NCBI GenBank assembly: GCA_013176395.1
Contig: JABMLP010000010.1
Coordinates: 1,364,001-1,428,000, forward strand
Length of the DNA: 64,000 nucleotides
Reading direction: 5' to 3'
Source of the DNA: Venturia oleaginea
Lineage: Eukaryota; Ascomycota; Dothideomycetes; Venturiales; Venturiaceae
The number at the start of each line of letters is the position of its first letter. The stretch's first letter is position 1. The notes below the pieces were generated by a model. The model was not told the origin of the DNA. It was given only the letters and a program-made list of their open reading frames with translations, and did no database searches. The position numbers were made by a program, and so were the translations under genes. Shown here piece after piece: positions 54,600-64,000 of the stretch.

Positions 54600-55531
54600 A
54601 TGTCGGCCTCGATGACCACCAATGTCGCTGCAACCATGACCCCCAAATCCTCCACCAAGCCATCAAAGTCGAAAATCATCAAATTGCTCTTGTCACCCGC
54701 CCTTTTGTCCAAGTTTCCATCAGACTCCATCGTGTTGCCGACATCTCTGGCATCAACGTTGACTGACACCGCCAACGTGCCCTCGCCGGCTCCAACTGCT
54801 CCAGATTCTGTTTCTGTCTCGACACCAGCTGCGACTGCAAACAACCTTCTCGCACCTCCAGCCAACGGATCCAAACGGAAAGGTGCTGCAGGGAAACCTA
54901 CCCTGAAGCGCACTGCATCGCAATTGGAAGCTGGCACACCCAAGCCTCGTGGCAAGCCCGGACCAAAGAAGAAGGCTCGCATGTAAGTAGCCAATGCTTG
55001 GATGTACACTGGCATTCTCTTGATGTCCCTATGCTACGAGAGACAACGGCTCCACGCTGAATGTCCTTATGGCCAAACATCGCTGGTTTTGCAACATTAT
55101 CTCCCAATACATACACTCTACAGAATGCTAACCTACACCACAGTGGAGAGAACGGAGAAGTCCTCACCGGCAGTGTCGCCCCAGCCGCACCCAAGCTCGG
55201 TCCAAAGGCCAACCAAGGTGCCATCAATGCTTGCCTCCGCGCCCTCGACAGAACCGGCAAGCCTACTCGAAAGTGGCAAAAGACCGGCTTCAGGGTCAGA
55301 AGCTTCACTGGATACGCATGGGCTGCGGGAACATATGCTGCACAAAGGAAGATTAATGGAGACTTTGCTGGAGACGTGAAAAGTGACTCGAGTTCGTCAG
55401 GAGATCTGAAGGCCACGCAGGACAGCAGCGTCGTGGCAAGCAATAATGCACCAGACATGCAGACGCCAATTCCACCAACACATACCACAAGCTCACCGCT
55501 TGCGCCGCCAATCGTCAATCCTGTCGCATGA
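54600..55531 (+). CDS. INO80 chromatin-remodelling complex subunit, Ies4-like
   Basis: Exons 54600-54982 and 55144-55531 join in frame over a 161-nt intron (GTAAGT...CACAG with CTAAC), giving 256 aa. The N-terminus is Ser/Thr/Pro-rich with a KPSKSKIIKLLLSPALLSKF block. A basic stretch (GTPKPRGKPGPKKKARM) is followed by the conserved KLGPKANQGAINACLRALDR and TGKPTRKWQKTGFRVRSFTG, as in fungal Ies4-family proteins. The C-terminal 75 residues are low-complexity. Ies4 is a fungal accessory subunit of the nuclear INO80 nucleosome remodeller, linked in yeast to the DNA-damage checkpoint. The family call comes from the remembered motif and should be confirmed by HMM. Confidence 0.8.
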
Positions 55532-56286
55532 GACGACATTTGACGGTAAGCCTGCTCTCGCCTGACATGTGAACAATTCATTCTCTCCGTTTGCACCGTA
55601 CTAACATCTTATCAGTTATTTCACGAAGCCTCTCACGAATTTATTTCTTCTATGGTTTCATTGGAAGATCAAGCAAGCATTGGGTTTTAACGGAATTGTA
55701 TTTAATGTAACTGTACTGGCTGGCTAGGAAAAGTCTGGAGTACGGTGCTCATACGGCATGGGTATTTGCATCTTCTGGCTCTACAAAGGCGTATGGGAGT
55801 ATACCCAGTCCCTGGACGGACTTGGATGGATTATGGCCAGACATGTACGCCAAAGAGCGTTTTGAAGACACGGAGCAAGGCTCCTTTGGTGAAAATTTCA
55901 GCACGGGAAAGCAACTAGATGCGGTACCGAGATAGCATTAAATTCGAGTCTACTGCAATCAACGTTGAATGAATGTATCGTTGGCGATGTTTGGTGATTT
56001 GTATCGCGCGTGCTCCGAGATATAGGTTAGGTAGCTAACTATGACATGGTGACTTGCAATTTGGCGGAGCGAACGCCTTCGATGTAGCTCACGACAGCAC
56101 CACAAAAGACAATCCAATAAGTCTGCGCACAACTCCTCGAATCCTGCCGATGCATATAATTATGGTGTCTGCCAGCTGTTCAATGATACTTACGACCTCA
56201 TCCCTCCCCTCGTGATTTACCTCTTCGCTGTTGTCAAGCTCCAGTAGAGGTCCCATTGCGATTTCCATCTCTCCGCCGACAATACC
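55532..56286. other. Intergenic, no gene seen
   Basis: About 750 bases. A small minus frame at 56089-56295 has no support. An intron-like segment with CTAAC near 55600 could be part of a 3' UTR of the Ies4-like gene. Confidence 0.4.
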
Positions 56287-58643
56287 ATGTCCCACGGGTC
56301 CCCGAATCCCAACTCTTACTCTTACAACAATCGCCGGTTCTCTTCTTATGCATCTGTACTAGCGGCTTCGACGGCGACATCTTCTCTCCATCCACCAACT
56401 CGACCCGTCTCTACTCTGCCGCGTTATCCACCTCCGCCGAACCAGTCCACCTCTCGATCCATGGACGCAGAAGGAGCATCAGCTTCATGGGGAAGAGCTG
56501 GAGCTATACCCTCATATTCTCACACCTGGATGGGGTCTGGTGCGGACGAATCAAAGATGCCTGGCTTCTTTGTGCCATCCTATCTCAAGGGCTCGAGACA
56601 CGCCGAAAGACTCGAAGAAGCATACAAAGCAAAGGTGGCAGCACAACGAGACGCCAAATCAATACCTTCTTCCACCGCCGGGTCTCTATCGACAAGCTCT
56701 AGCAGCATAAACCTACATAAGCTTGTGCCGTCACACCGGGGTATGACACATGATATAATAGAGCGTGCTCCAGCAGCAGTCTACGAAGATGTACCCGCAC
56801 CACTACCTTCTCGTTGGAGTCAACTGGACAGATATCAAGGCCTGGATCTGACACCAGATGGACTGGAGGTACGATACTGTGGCATGGGCAAAAGTCAAGA
56901 AGAGGCCGCTGCTGTTCGAGCGGATCATCCCATGCCGCGAGAATGCGGAATATACTACTACGAAGTCACAGTGGCCTCCAAGGGCAAAGAAGGGTGAGGA
57001 TTGCCCCAGCCGTCTTTGTCCAAACCAATCTGATGCTAACTAGTAGTCGGAAACCCAGCTTCATAAGTATTGGCTTTTCTGGTCCCAAAGTCACGTTGAG
57101 CAGATTACCTGGCTGGGAACCGGAATCTTGGGCGTATCATGGCGATGATGGATTGACTTTCAGCTGTTCCTCAACTGGGAAGAATTATGGCCCGAAATAC
57201 TCGACTGGCGATGTGATAGGATGTGGCGTCAATTTTAGAACTGGGCAAGCCTTTTTCACAAAGAATGGCGTCAATCTTGGTGAGTCCTTTGCAAATGAAC
57301 CACGGAGCAGGGCATCGATTTCGGGTTGAGGCCATCAATGTTTCGATGGTCTTGGTTACAGGATGCTAGAACTGTGCTGGTCCTCTGCCCTGGTCTTCGC
57401 TTCCTGATTAGCAAGAAAATTCATTCCCATCGGTGCCCATCACACGCTCTTGCTTGAGTCATCGATGATCCTCCCTCGTGGCTGCTTTGTGGACTCCTGA
57501 CTGATGATGCCTAGGGACGGCGTTTGGAAATATCAAGAGCGATCGTTTGTATCCTGCCGTTGGCATGAAACGACCAAGTGAACACCTCCGCGTTAATTTT
57601 GGACAATCCGAATTCGTCTTTGATATTGACTCTATGGTCGAACTGGAAAGATCGATTGTTATGGAGGATATCAAGAGTACTCCCGTGGACGGCCTGGCCC
57701 CTGGGCTCAACGAGACGCAGCTCATCCACGAACTGATCTCGCAATACCTGGCACATGACGGCTACATAGACACAGCTCGAGTTTTCGCGCAGGAAGTACG
57801 GCAGGAGAACCAAAATCTCGCCACGGGCACAAACATTACCATGGATGCCAAAGATCTTGAGCCGAAGGAGAACACCGACGCCATACAAAGACAACGTACG
57901 TGGCATCTCTAGTGGTGTTGATTCATGCTAAGAAATGTGTAGAAATCCGTGCCGCAATCCTGGATGGCGATATTGACCGAGCTTTGGAGTTCATGGAACA
58001 CTGGTATCCCAAGGTCCTACGCAACAATGAGAGCACCTATTTCAAGCTGAAATGCCGCAAATTCGTGGAGATGATACGTAGGACTGCAGAGCTGGTTGAC
58101 GGGGCACCGCCGAAACACACTGCAAACGGTTTGTCTTTGTCACCTGATGACTATAACGGCGTATTTGACCAAGATATGGAATATGGCACAACTATACGCA
58201 ACGGCAATTCCCAACACTCCAATACTTGGGAAGATGGTGGTGCAATGGACACGTCAGACGACATTTACACGTCTGGTCGCAAGGAAATGAATTACACTGA
58301 CTTGACATCAGAGACGATACAGTATGGCCAACAGCTTCGAGCGGAATTTGATGGCGATCCGAGACGAGAGGTTAAGAGAAGCCTTCAAGACATCTTTGCA
58401 TTAATCGCGTACCACGACCCCAAAAGCTCGCCTCTTGCCTATCTGTTAGACGACAGCGAGAGAGTGCCTGTGGCAGAAGAGCTGAATGGAGCGATACTGA
58501 GCAGCCTGGGCAAATCTTCCTCGTCGGCACTGCAGAACTTGATGTCACAGACTGAGGTGTTGCTGACAGAATTGGGTCCTGACGCCGGTGCTTCTTTGAT
58601 CAACCTCAGGAATGCCCTGAAACCTAAACATCAACGGCAGTAA
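56287..58643 (+). CDS. RanBPM/Gid1-like SPRY-LisH-CTLH protein
   Basis: Exons 56287-56993, 57047-57279, 57515-57895 and 57943-58643 join in frame (introns 53, 235 and 47 nt), giving 673 aa. The N-terminal 160 residues are Ser/Pro-rich disorder. The SPRY domain (about 180-345) contains ECGIYYYEVTVASKGKEG, ISIGFSGPKVTLSRLPGWEP, SWAYHGDDG and GDVIGCGVNFRTGQAFFTKN. LisH (about 382-412) is ETQLIHELISQYLAHDGYID. CTLH begins near 441 with IRAAILDGDIDRALEFMEHW and YP, and a CRA region follows (VKRSLQDIFALIAYHDPKSS; PLAYLLDD). This architecture is that of yeast Vid30/Gid1 and animal RanBP9, a scaffold of the GID/CTLH ubiquitin ligase. The second intron's acceptor at 57043 or 57046 is ambiguous by three bases for the first junction. 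Confidence 0.93.
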
Positions 58644-59947
58644 TTTTACGGCGCATCATGGATTCCACTTCGGCGGTACATTTCCTGGTCACTGTGGCAT
58701 GTGGGTCGGTGTTTTTTGGACATAGGCGTCTGCTGTTACTCTGGAATTGTGGCTTTTGGGCGGTGGTTGGTTTGAGCGGGTTATACTCTCCACCGGATTA
58801 TGACGAGTTTGCAGGTCTGTTTTATACTGTGCGGTGAACTGGTATTCGGTGGGAACATAGTGTACGGAAGGCTTCTTTGAGAAATGCATCTCAGTTGTCT
58901 CCCTACTCTTGTATGATTTCATGGCGATAAGCAATCGGACACACGTTGTAACTCCGGGTAACGAGCAACAAGACAGGGTAAGATCTGATGGCGCATAATC
59001 ATATCTTTGGGTGTCAAACATTGTCTTAACTTGGCTATCACCATTGGATGGCAGCAACCACGCTAGATTACGCGTCAACGTCAACGTCAACGGCGCGTGA
59101 GCTCATTTGGAGGACCCGGTCCGAACCACCAACAACAATATCACCATCGCCATTGTTTATCTCACTCAAGCCCACGCTCACGCTCACTCACTCGGAAACA
59201 TTCAAAAGGCCTCAAAGAAACCAAATCGCCCGTCACGTTGGACGTTGCACACCAAAACGCTGGGCTGCACGTCCTTCTTTGTGTGCCGCATTCCGATCTA
59301 CATGACCAGGACCGCGGTCAAAACTAGAGCACAAGGACCGCATTCCCATCTTAAAAACAAGGCCCAACAATGTACAAAGTCACGACTTTTCACGTCACCC
59401 GTTCTTACCCAGTCAATGTGACAGACAAAACATCTGTGGACAATGGGCTCCGACCAAGCCAAACAAGTGGCCCTTGTGTGAACAGCAGATCTGTGGATAA
59501 CAAGTCACTCTCGCACGCCGCAAACAGGCACGAGGTGTCCTGTGAGAGTCATGATATGGACAGCAACTGCAAACTTGACCATCATGCATCTATATCTGTC
59601 GACTCTACCAAGCAGCCACGCCAACACGCACATAACCGCGACCGCGAAGTGAACGAGTATCTGAAAGCGACAAGGAATCAGCAACCGCGAACGGTTCGCA
59701 AATCCCGCTCTACGCACCCAAGGCACGAATTCCACTCCGCGCGCCCATCGACACCCACGCAACCGACGCCGTTGAGAAAAATACATACACACTCCACCGT
59801 CTCTGCGCAAACACAAACAAACAGAAGGGAGAACCCCGTCGTGAAACCACTCACGCTCTCTTACGCCATCGATCAACTCGTAGCGCCCACGCAAGCTTTG
59901 GCACCAGCAGACCTCCAACCACACCTTTACAAAGTCGAGAAAACACA
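58644..59947. other. Gene-poor stretch, no gene seen
   Basis: About 1.3 kb. Overlapping plus frames at 59048-60041 and a minus frame at 59505-59963 lack recognisable domains. A short GTCAAC triple repeat lies near 59073-59091. Confidence 0.4.
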
Positions 59948-60694
59948 ATGTCCCGACTGCCAAGCGGCGAAGGAATCACGGCGAAGAAGGAAATGGACGC
60001 GTTGGCCTCGCAGTTGGTTCGATTGCGTCGGAAGATTGTAGATGTCGAGGCGGCCGTTTTCGAAGTGGCGAGGCTTTATTCGACACTTTCTTTGCGACTT
60101 AGGAAGGATAGGTCGAGATTGAAAAGTGAGCATGTGGATTTGTTGCAGGCTTGTTTTTTTGGTCCCGTTGAGGGTGTGCAGGGCGAGTTTTGGGGGGCGG
60201 TGATTGGGGAGGCGAAGTGGGTTGTTGTTTGGGTTGAGAGGGGGTGGGGGTGGGCGGGGGGGCTGGGGGCTGTGCTTGATGTGGGAGTTGCTGGGTGTGC
60301 GGTTGAGGTTGTTAGGGGGCGGTTGATGGAGTTGGAGGTTAGGGTTAGGAAGGTGAGGTATGAGCTTTTGGGGTTTAGTAAGGGGGAGAGGGCGTTGTGG
60401 ACACAACAGAGTCGAGAAGAGATGGATGAGTGTTTGGATGGGGTGATGAGGTTTTTGTATTTTTGGCCGGGAGGTGAGGAGTGGATTCAGAGGGGTTTCA
60501 CGGGGGGAGAGGAGAGGAAGAGGGATCTACTGGAGGAGGCTGGCGAGTTTTTGGGGCTGGCGAGGCCTGATTTGACTCCTGAGAATGAATGGGTGGATGA
60601 GGAAGTGGAAGCTGGGACTGAGGGGAGCGGTGAGGATATCAAGATGGAATTCTTTGATGAAGAAGGCGATTCAGGTGTTTTCTTGGATGGATGA
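59948..60694 (+). CDS. Hypothetical protein, 248 aa, helical
   Basis: An intronless frame from ATG 59948 (CACAATGTCC). The first 60 residues look like coiled coil (KKEMDALASQLVRLRRKIVD), followed by a Trp/Val/Gly-rich stretch (AKWVVVWVERGWGWAGGLGA), more charged helices and an acidic C-terminus (EFFDEEGDSGVFLDG). Codon use changes to very G-rich at 60170-60370, as seen at 3' ends of other genes here. No family is recognised. It could end with a further 3' exon. Confidence 0.5.
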   Translation: MSRLPSGEGITAKKEMDALASQLVRLRRKIVDVEAAVFEVARLYSTLSLRLRKDRSRLKSEHVDLLQACFFGPVEGVQGEFWGAVIGEAKWVVVWVERGWGWAGGLGAVLDVGVAGCAVEVVRGRLMELEVRVRKVRYELLGFSKGERALWTQQSREEMDECLDGVMRFLYFWPGGEEWIQRGFTGGEERKRDLLEEAGEFLGLARPDLTPENEWVDEEVEAGTEGSGEDIKMEFFDEEGDSGVFLDG

Positions 60695-61119
60695 AAAAGC
60701 GTGGATTTTAAAGAGACGCCGAAAAAGGTATGAAGATTCGAGGTTGGTGAGTAAAAATCATGCTTGATTACGGACTGAGCTAATTATGATCCTAGGAACT
60801 CTGGGCTACTTTTTGTAAGATACCGTTATTCGTGCATCTAATTATCGAAGCGATACGAAAATCGTGATGTATTGGTATTGCTGATAGGTGAACCCTAGTT
60901 GTGTCTACCTTGTATAAACGCCAAGAATAGAGGCAATGGATTTAAACGCCATCGCTATGCTAATTCACGGGTCCGTGGGTATACAGCAAGCAAGAAAAAC
61001 AGACAGGGGGACATACAAAACCCGGCAATCCTTCTCTAGCAAATAAACAAACAAACAAACAGACAGACAAACAGACAGACAAACAGACAAACAGACAAAC
61101 AGAAAAAAATCCAATCCGA
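60695..61119. repeat. Intergenic with (CAAACAGA)n low-complexity tract
   Basis: A tract of CAAA/CAGA tetranucleotides of about 60 bp occupies 61044-61106. On the minus strand it reads as (VCLS)n, an artefact. No gene otherwise. Confidence 0.75.
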
Positions 61120-61692
61120 TTAAATAATCGCGTCTAAACCGTTCCAGCAGAGAAGGTTGGTTGCTACGAAGCAAAGGCCAACCAAACAAAGGAGCGATAG
61201 ATGACTTTTCCGTTGTGCAGTGTTGTTTTGTATGGCATGCATGAATCCAACATGGGATGTGGTGTTGTAGAACCGTTTTGAGGGTGAAGAGGAGGTGCAG
61301 ATATGGCTTCCGTGGCGTGGCGTGGTGTAAAGATGGAAGAAGAGCTGTTGTGTCGTGGTATCCTTTCCGGGATAGCTAAGGTGGGAGGTCTCTTTCAGGA
61401 TGCGCCCGCCGTCGGGTGAGGCCCTTTTCAGGACGATTGGTGTGGAGGATGAAGAAGTGGTGATACATGGAGTCTTGGCAATGGTGGCGTGGAAGGTCCT
61501 TTTTAAGACGACGGGTGTGGAGAGTAGGGGATTGGTGATTGCGAGAAATCCTTTGCAGGGTGTTTCCTGGCATATGGTTGTGGTGGTGGGAGATGGACTG
61601 AGATTGAGATTGAGGTCGTAGGTTGAAGAGAAGGTTTGTAGAGGTTGGGAGGTTGCCGAGATGAAGATTGGATTGAAGAGGTGGTTCGTCAT
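61120..61692 (-). CDS. Weak hypothetical protein, 190 aa, with duplicated STPVVLKR motif
   Basis: The frame from ATG 61692 to the stop at 61120 contains two copies of a short motif, LLSTPVVLKRTFHATIAKTP and SSTPIVLKRASPDGG, Thr/Ser-rich spacers, and a hydrophobic C-terminal stretch (SLLCLVGLCFVATNLLC). A second minus frame from 61837 overlaps it. At the DNA level the duplicated motif reflects a local repeat of about 60 bp (near 61420-61530), so the frame may be fortuitous. Confidence 0.25.
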   Translation of the reverse strand: MTNHLFNPIFISATSQPLQTFSSTYDLNLNLSPSPTTTTICQETPCKGFLAITNPLLSTPVVLKRTFHATIAKTPCITTSSSSTPIVLKRASPDGGRILKETSHLSYPGKDTTTQQLFFHLYTTPRHGSHICTSSSPSKRFYNTTSHVGFMHAIQNNTAQRKSHLSLLCLVGLCFVATNLLCWNGLDAII

Positions 61693-63403
61693 CAGGAGTG
61701 GCGGTTTCTCGCGGATGGGCGGCTTGTCGAGAAGAGGTCGTCAACCATAATGAATCCATCACGTACTCCGGCATCTCACTATTTATTTCAATGTTTTCCT
61801 CCTGCGATGGGAGCGTCAAACTGCGAGAAAGGAACACCTAGATCCCGTCGGGAGTCGCGAGGTTCCGCGGCTTGAGTGTGTGTTTAGAGTGAAGACTAAC
61901 CATATTCGTCACGTCAATAGCATGGTAAACATATCCTTGAAATTGAGAAAGCCAAAGTCCGCAAGTGGTTTCTCCTTGCCAAGTTCGAAGCCTTTGTGTG
62001 TAGATGGCCTGACAGGTATGGAGTTTCTGTTGGGGAAGAGCATCAAGGGTGATGGTCGGGATGTTGAGAATTCTGGTTCACAAAGGTGATTTCTATCATG
62101 TTTGGATTCTTGGCTGGAAGGGCGATTGGTTGGGGAGAGATTCCGCCAAAGTTGAACACTCCGTTCGCATTCGTGGTTGCTGGAGTAGAAGGGGCTTGAG
62201 GTACACCGTTCGTGATGCAGGGTAGGGAGGATTGCCACCAGAGGCCGGAGCTTGGGTTGCTTGCGGAGGAGTAAGTCCCTAAACGAGTTCAGGGGCTGCA
62301 GAGCCATCAGCATGGAATATGTCTAGGCCGTTATCTTGACAGAAAATTTCCACAAAGGCAATAGCAGCTTTTGGGTCGTCCTTTGGTGTGAGGTGGTGTC
62401 GAGCAAGAATCTGCTGAATCTGCTTCCGTCGCTGCGTCGTTGATCATTTGATGAGTCTTGGCGGTGAACTATGCGCGAATTGTTGAGGTCAGGTGGAAAA
62501 GGGAAAGACAAGAGGATATAATGGAATGGGATTGTAACAACTCTTGAGTGTGATTATGTACAAGATAAAGTTGATTCTCGAGCATTTTCAACAGACTTTT
62601 TCTCAAGGCTGAGGATTTACCAGGTGTCAATTCTGAGAGAGTCTATACCCTTTGCTTCGCCAAACGTTCCAAGTGGTTCTTCTCCAGTGGAAACTTGGAT
62701 TAACAATCATGGTTATAGAAAAGTGAGATAGTAGGAGTAGAAGTCGTATTGTCGAACAAAGGCGCATGGCTGCATTATATCAAGCACGCTAGCACTGGCG
62801 CCCGATTGGCCTTCGTATTGCGCTTTCCAGGTGCTTGAGGTCGTGCTCAGTTTTGTTCCAATTGAAAAATAGGGACCAAGAAGAACAGTACTAGGAGTAT
62901 GCAGAGGCCTATTTTATTCGACTTACTCTGGTTTTAGCCAATTAACACCCTTCAATTACTATGGTAAGATAGGATGTTTTCAAAGCTTACCATGTACTCC
63001 TCGTGACATTTGATCGTCCGATCGCCCTCTTGGCTTCTCATAACTTGAACTGGATTCAACGAAAAGTGATGTCAATTATTTACTTGTACTCTTCCTCGCT
63101 TCTCGCTGCCGTAGTGCACACGAAACCAGGTCGATTTTTCGCGTTCCAGCCTGGTTGCGAATCTGTTTTTTTCAACACCACAACGACTAAACTAAATTCT
63201 AGAAAGCTGTGGGGCTATCGAGATAGCAATCGTTGGGGCTAAGAATAACTTTGGAGAATAAAGATGTTAGAAATTGGGGTTACTTGGAATGTGTCAAGAA
63301 GCGGCCGTCTTTGGTGCAAGTACTATAGTATATCACGGTCAAAGTCGTACACCGGGTTTCCCGACTCTACCCTTGGTTCCCGCGAGAGCGAGCGAGGGTA
63401 AGT

Positions 63404-63455
63404 CTCGAAGAAGTAGTGGCTAAGCTTTCTATAGCTTAGCGATTACTTCTTCGAG
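63404..63455. repeat. Hairpin with 23-bp arms
   Basis: CTCGAAGAAGTAGTGGCTAA and GCT pairs with AGCTTAGCGATTACTTCTTC and GAG around a 6-nt loop (TTCTAT), with two to three mismatches. It could be a small foldback element. Confidence 0.8.
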
Positions 63456-63613
63456 CAATGCATTGCCATATACAGGGAGGCCTGATCTACTAGCGCGCGT
63501 CCATCTTGTTTCCACTTTTTGATTGGTATTTCCAATTTCCAATTCTTTGTCCTTAAATGTTTATAATTCAGGGACTCGGTAATCGTCTCTATCGGGCTGG
63601 CGTGTACTTTGTA

Positions 63614-63901
63614 TTCGGATAGATGGGTTTCCGGACACCCCAGCCGAAAATCGCGGTTTTTGGTGAAGAATCACAAGCTTAATACGACTTCTCTCAGCCA
63701 CCTTTGCTTATAAAGCTCTGAAATATATTTAGTACAACTTGAGAAGCTCTATCCGACTTTCCCATCGATGTAGTTTCTGAATCACCATCGTCGTGAGGAG
63801 GAAGTGGGGAAGAAATATTGAAAAAAGAGGGAAAGTCCCGAAAGTTTCAGGGGAGGGCCGTGGTTTCTGGGAGAGCTGCTGGCCGGAAACCCATCTATCC
63901 G
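63614..63901. repeat. 20-bp inverted repeat pair, MITE-like
   Basis: TCGGATAGATGGGTTTCCGG at 63614-63633 is matched exactly in reverse complement at 63882-63901. The 248 bp between have no credible reading frame. Terminal inverted repeats of this length around a small non-coding centre fit a MITE. No clear target duplication was found. Confidence 0.65.
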
Positions 63902-64000
63902 ACTCGTATCTTTCAACAGCCGTGCGCCAATCATTTCTTGGGTTCCTGCCGAATATCCAATCACGAGCGAATATAGGCCTCAAGGGGGCTGTTTCACCAA

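Larger units (their letters stand above)
61838..64000. other. Gene-poor end of the window with inverted repeats
   Basis: About 2.2 kb without a supported gene. Short frames at 61880-62313 and 63003-63242 have no family resemblance. Two inverted repeats lie at 63404-63455 and 63614-63901 (separate entries). Confidence 0.45.

Noticed and set aside
54898..55596. 232-aa minus-strand frame
   Set aside because: Antisense to the Ies4-like gene; it crosses that gene's conserved region and intron.
59370..60041. 223-aa plus-strand frame, basic and His/Arg-rich
   Set aside because: No domain, composition like translated intergenic DNA, and it overlaps the 59948 gene in another frame.
60965..61189. Minus frame with a (VCLS)n stretch resembling a Cys-rich peptide
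   Set aside because: It is the translation of a CAAA/CAGA simple repeat.
1..64000. tRNA, rRNA, CRISPR arrays, biosynthetic gene cluster
   Set aside because: No tRNA A/B boxes in proper spacing, no rRNA core sequences, no regularly spaced repeats, and no polyketide, peptide or terpene synthase genes were seen.

Overview
The window is chromosomal DNA from a filamentous ascomycete (Pezizomycotina; Leotiomycetes is a guess). The evidence is many introns of about 41-160 nt with GT...AG ends and CTAAC/CTGAC-type branch sites, fungal-only families (DUF6594-type proteins, a PTH11/rhodopsin-like membrane protein, an Ies4-like INO80 subunit, a Spo71-type PH protein), and typical fungal transposons (Tc1/mariner, Fot1/pogo, Ty3 chromodomain element). 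No bacterial, CRISPR or rRNA features were seen, and no tRNA gene was recognised by eye.

Regions. (1) 0-5 kb: two housekeeping genes, a mitochondrial PPR protein and a PTEN-like phosphatase. (2) 5.5-13 kb: a graveyard of broken accessory genes: a SERAC1-like/ankyrin fragment, two decayed tandem copies of a small Cys-containing protein, and a secreted DUF7029/DUF7223-like gene interrupted by a Tc1/mariner element with an intact transposase. (3) 14-24.3 kb: a transposon cluster. A full-length Ty3 chromodomain retrotransposon has LTRs that read as identical (14001-20141, target duplication CTTGC). Beside it lies a broken Fot1/pogo element (20719-23820) carrying a nested LINE-like insert with a 15-bp target duplication, then a 418-bp foldback element with 138-bp arms. 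(4) 24.3-34.6 kb: accessory genes: a 2EXR remnant, a MYND-finger gene, a DUF6594-type membrane protein, a caspase-like protease with a C-terminal membrane segment between two paralogous small proteins, a PTH11-like 7-TM protein and a short-chain dehydrogenase. (5) 34.9-64 kb: mostly core genes: F-box/WD-like protein, Spo71-type PH protein, divergent mitochondrial carrier, MUP1-like amino-acid permease, two unknown conserved-looking proteins, an Ies4-like INO80 subunit, a RanBPM/Gid1-like SPRY-LisH-CTLH protein and a few weak hypotheticals. Long gene-poor stretches lie at 47-50 kb and 61.8-64 kb; the last contains two inverted repeats.

The genes do not form an obvious biosynthetic cluster. The most system-like feature is the small protein / caspase-like / small protein arrangement at 27.5-30.9 kb. 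Gene models were joined by hand from splice signals and reading-frame continuity; where the frame closes across every junction, confidence is high.
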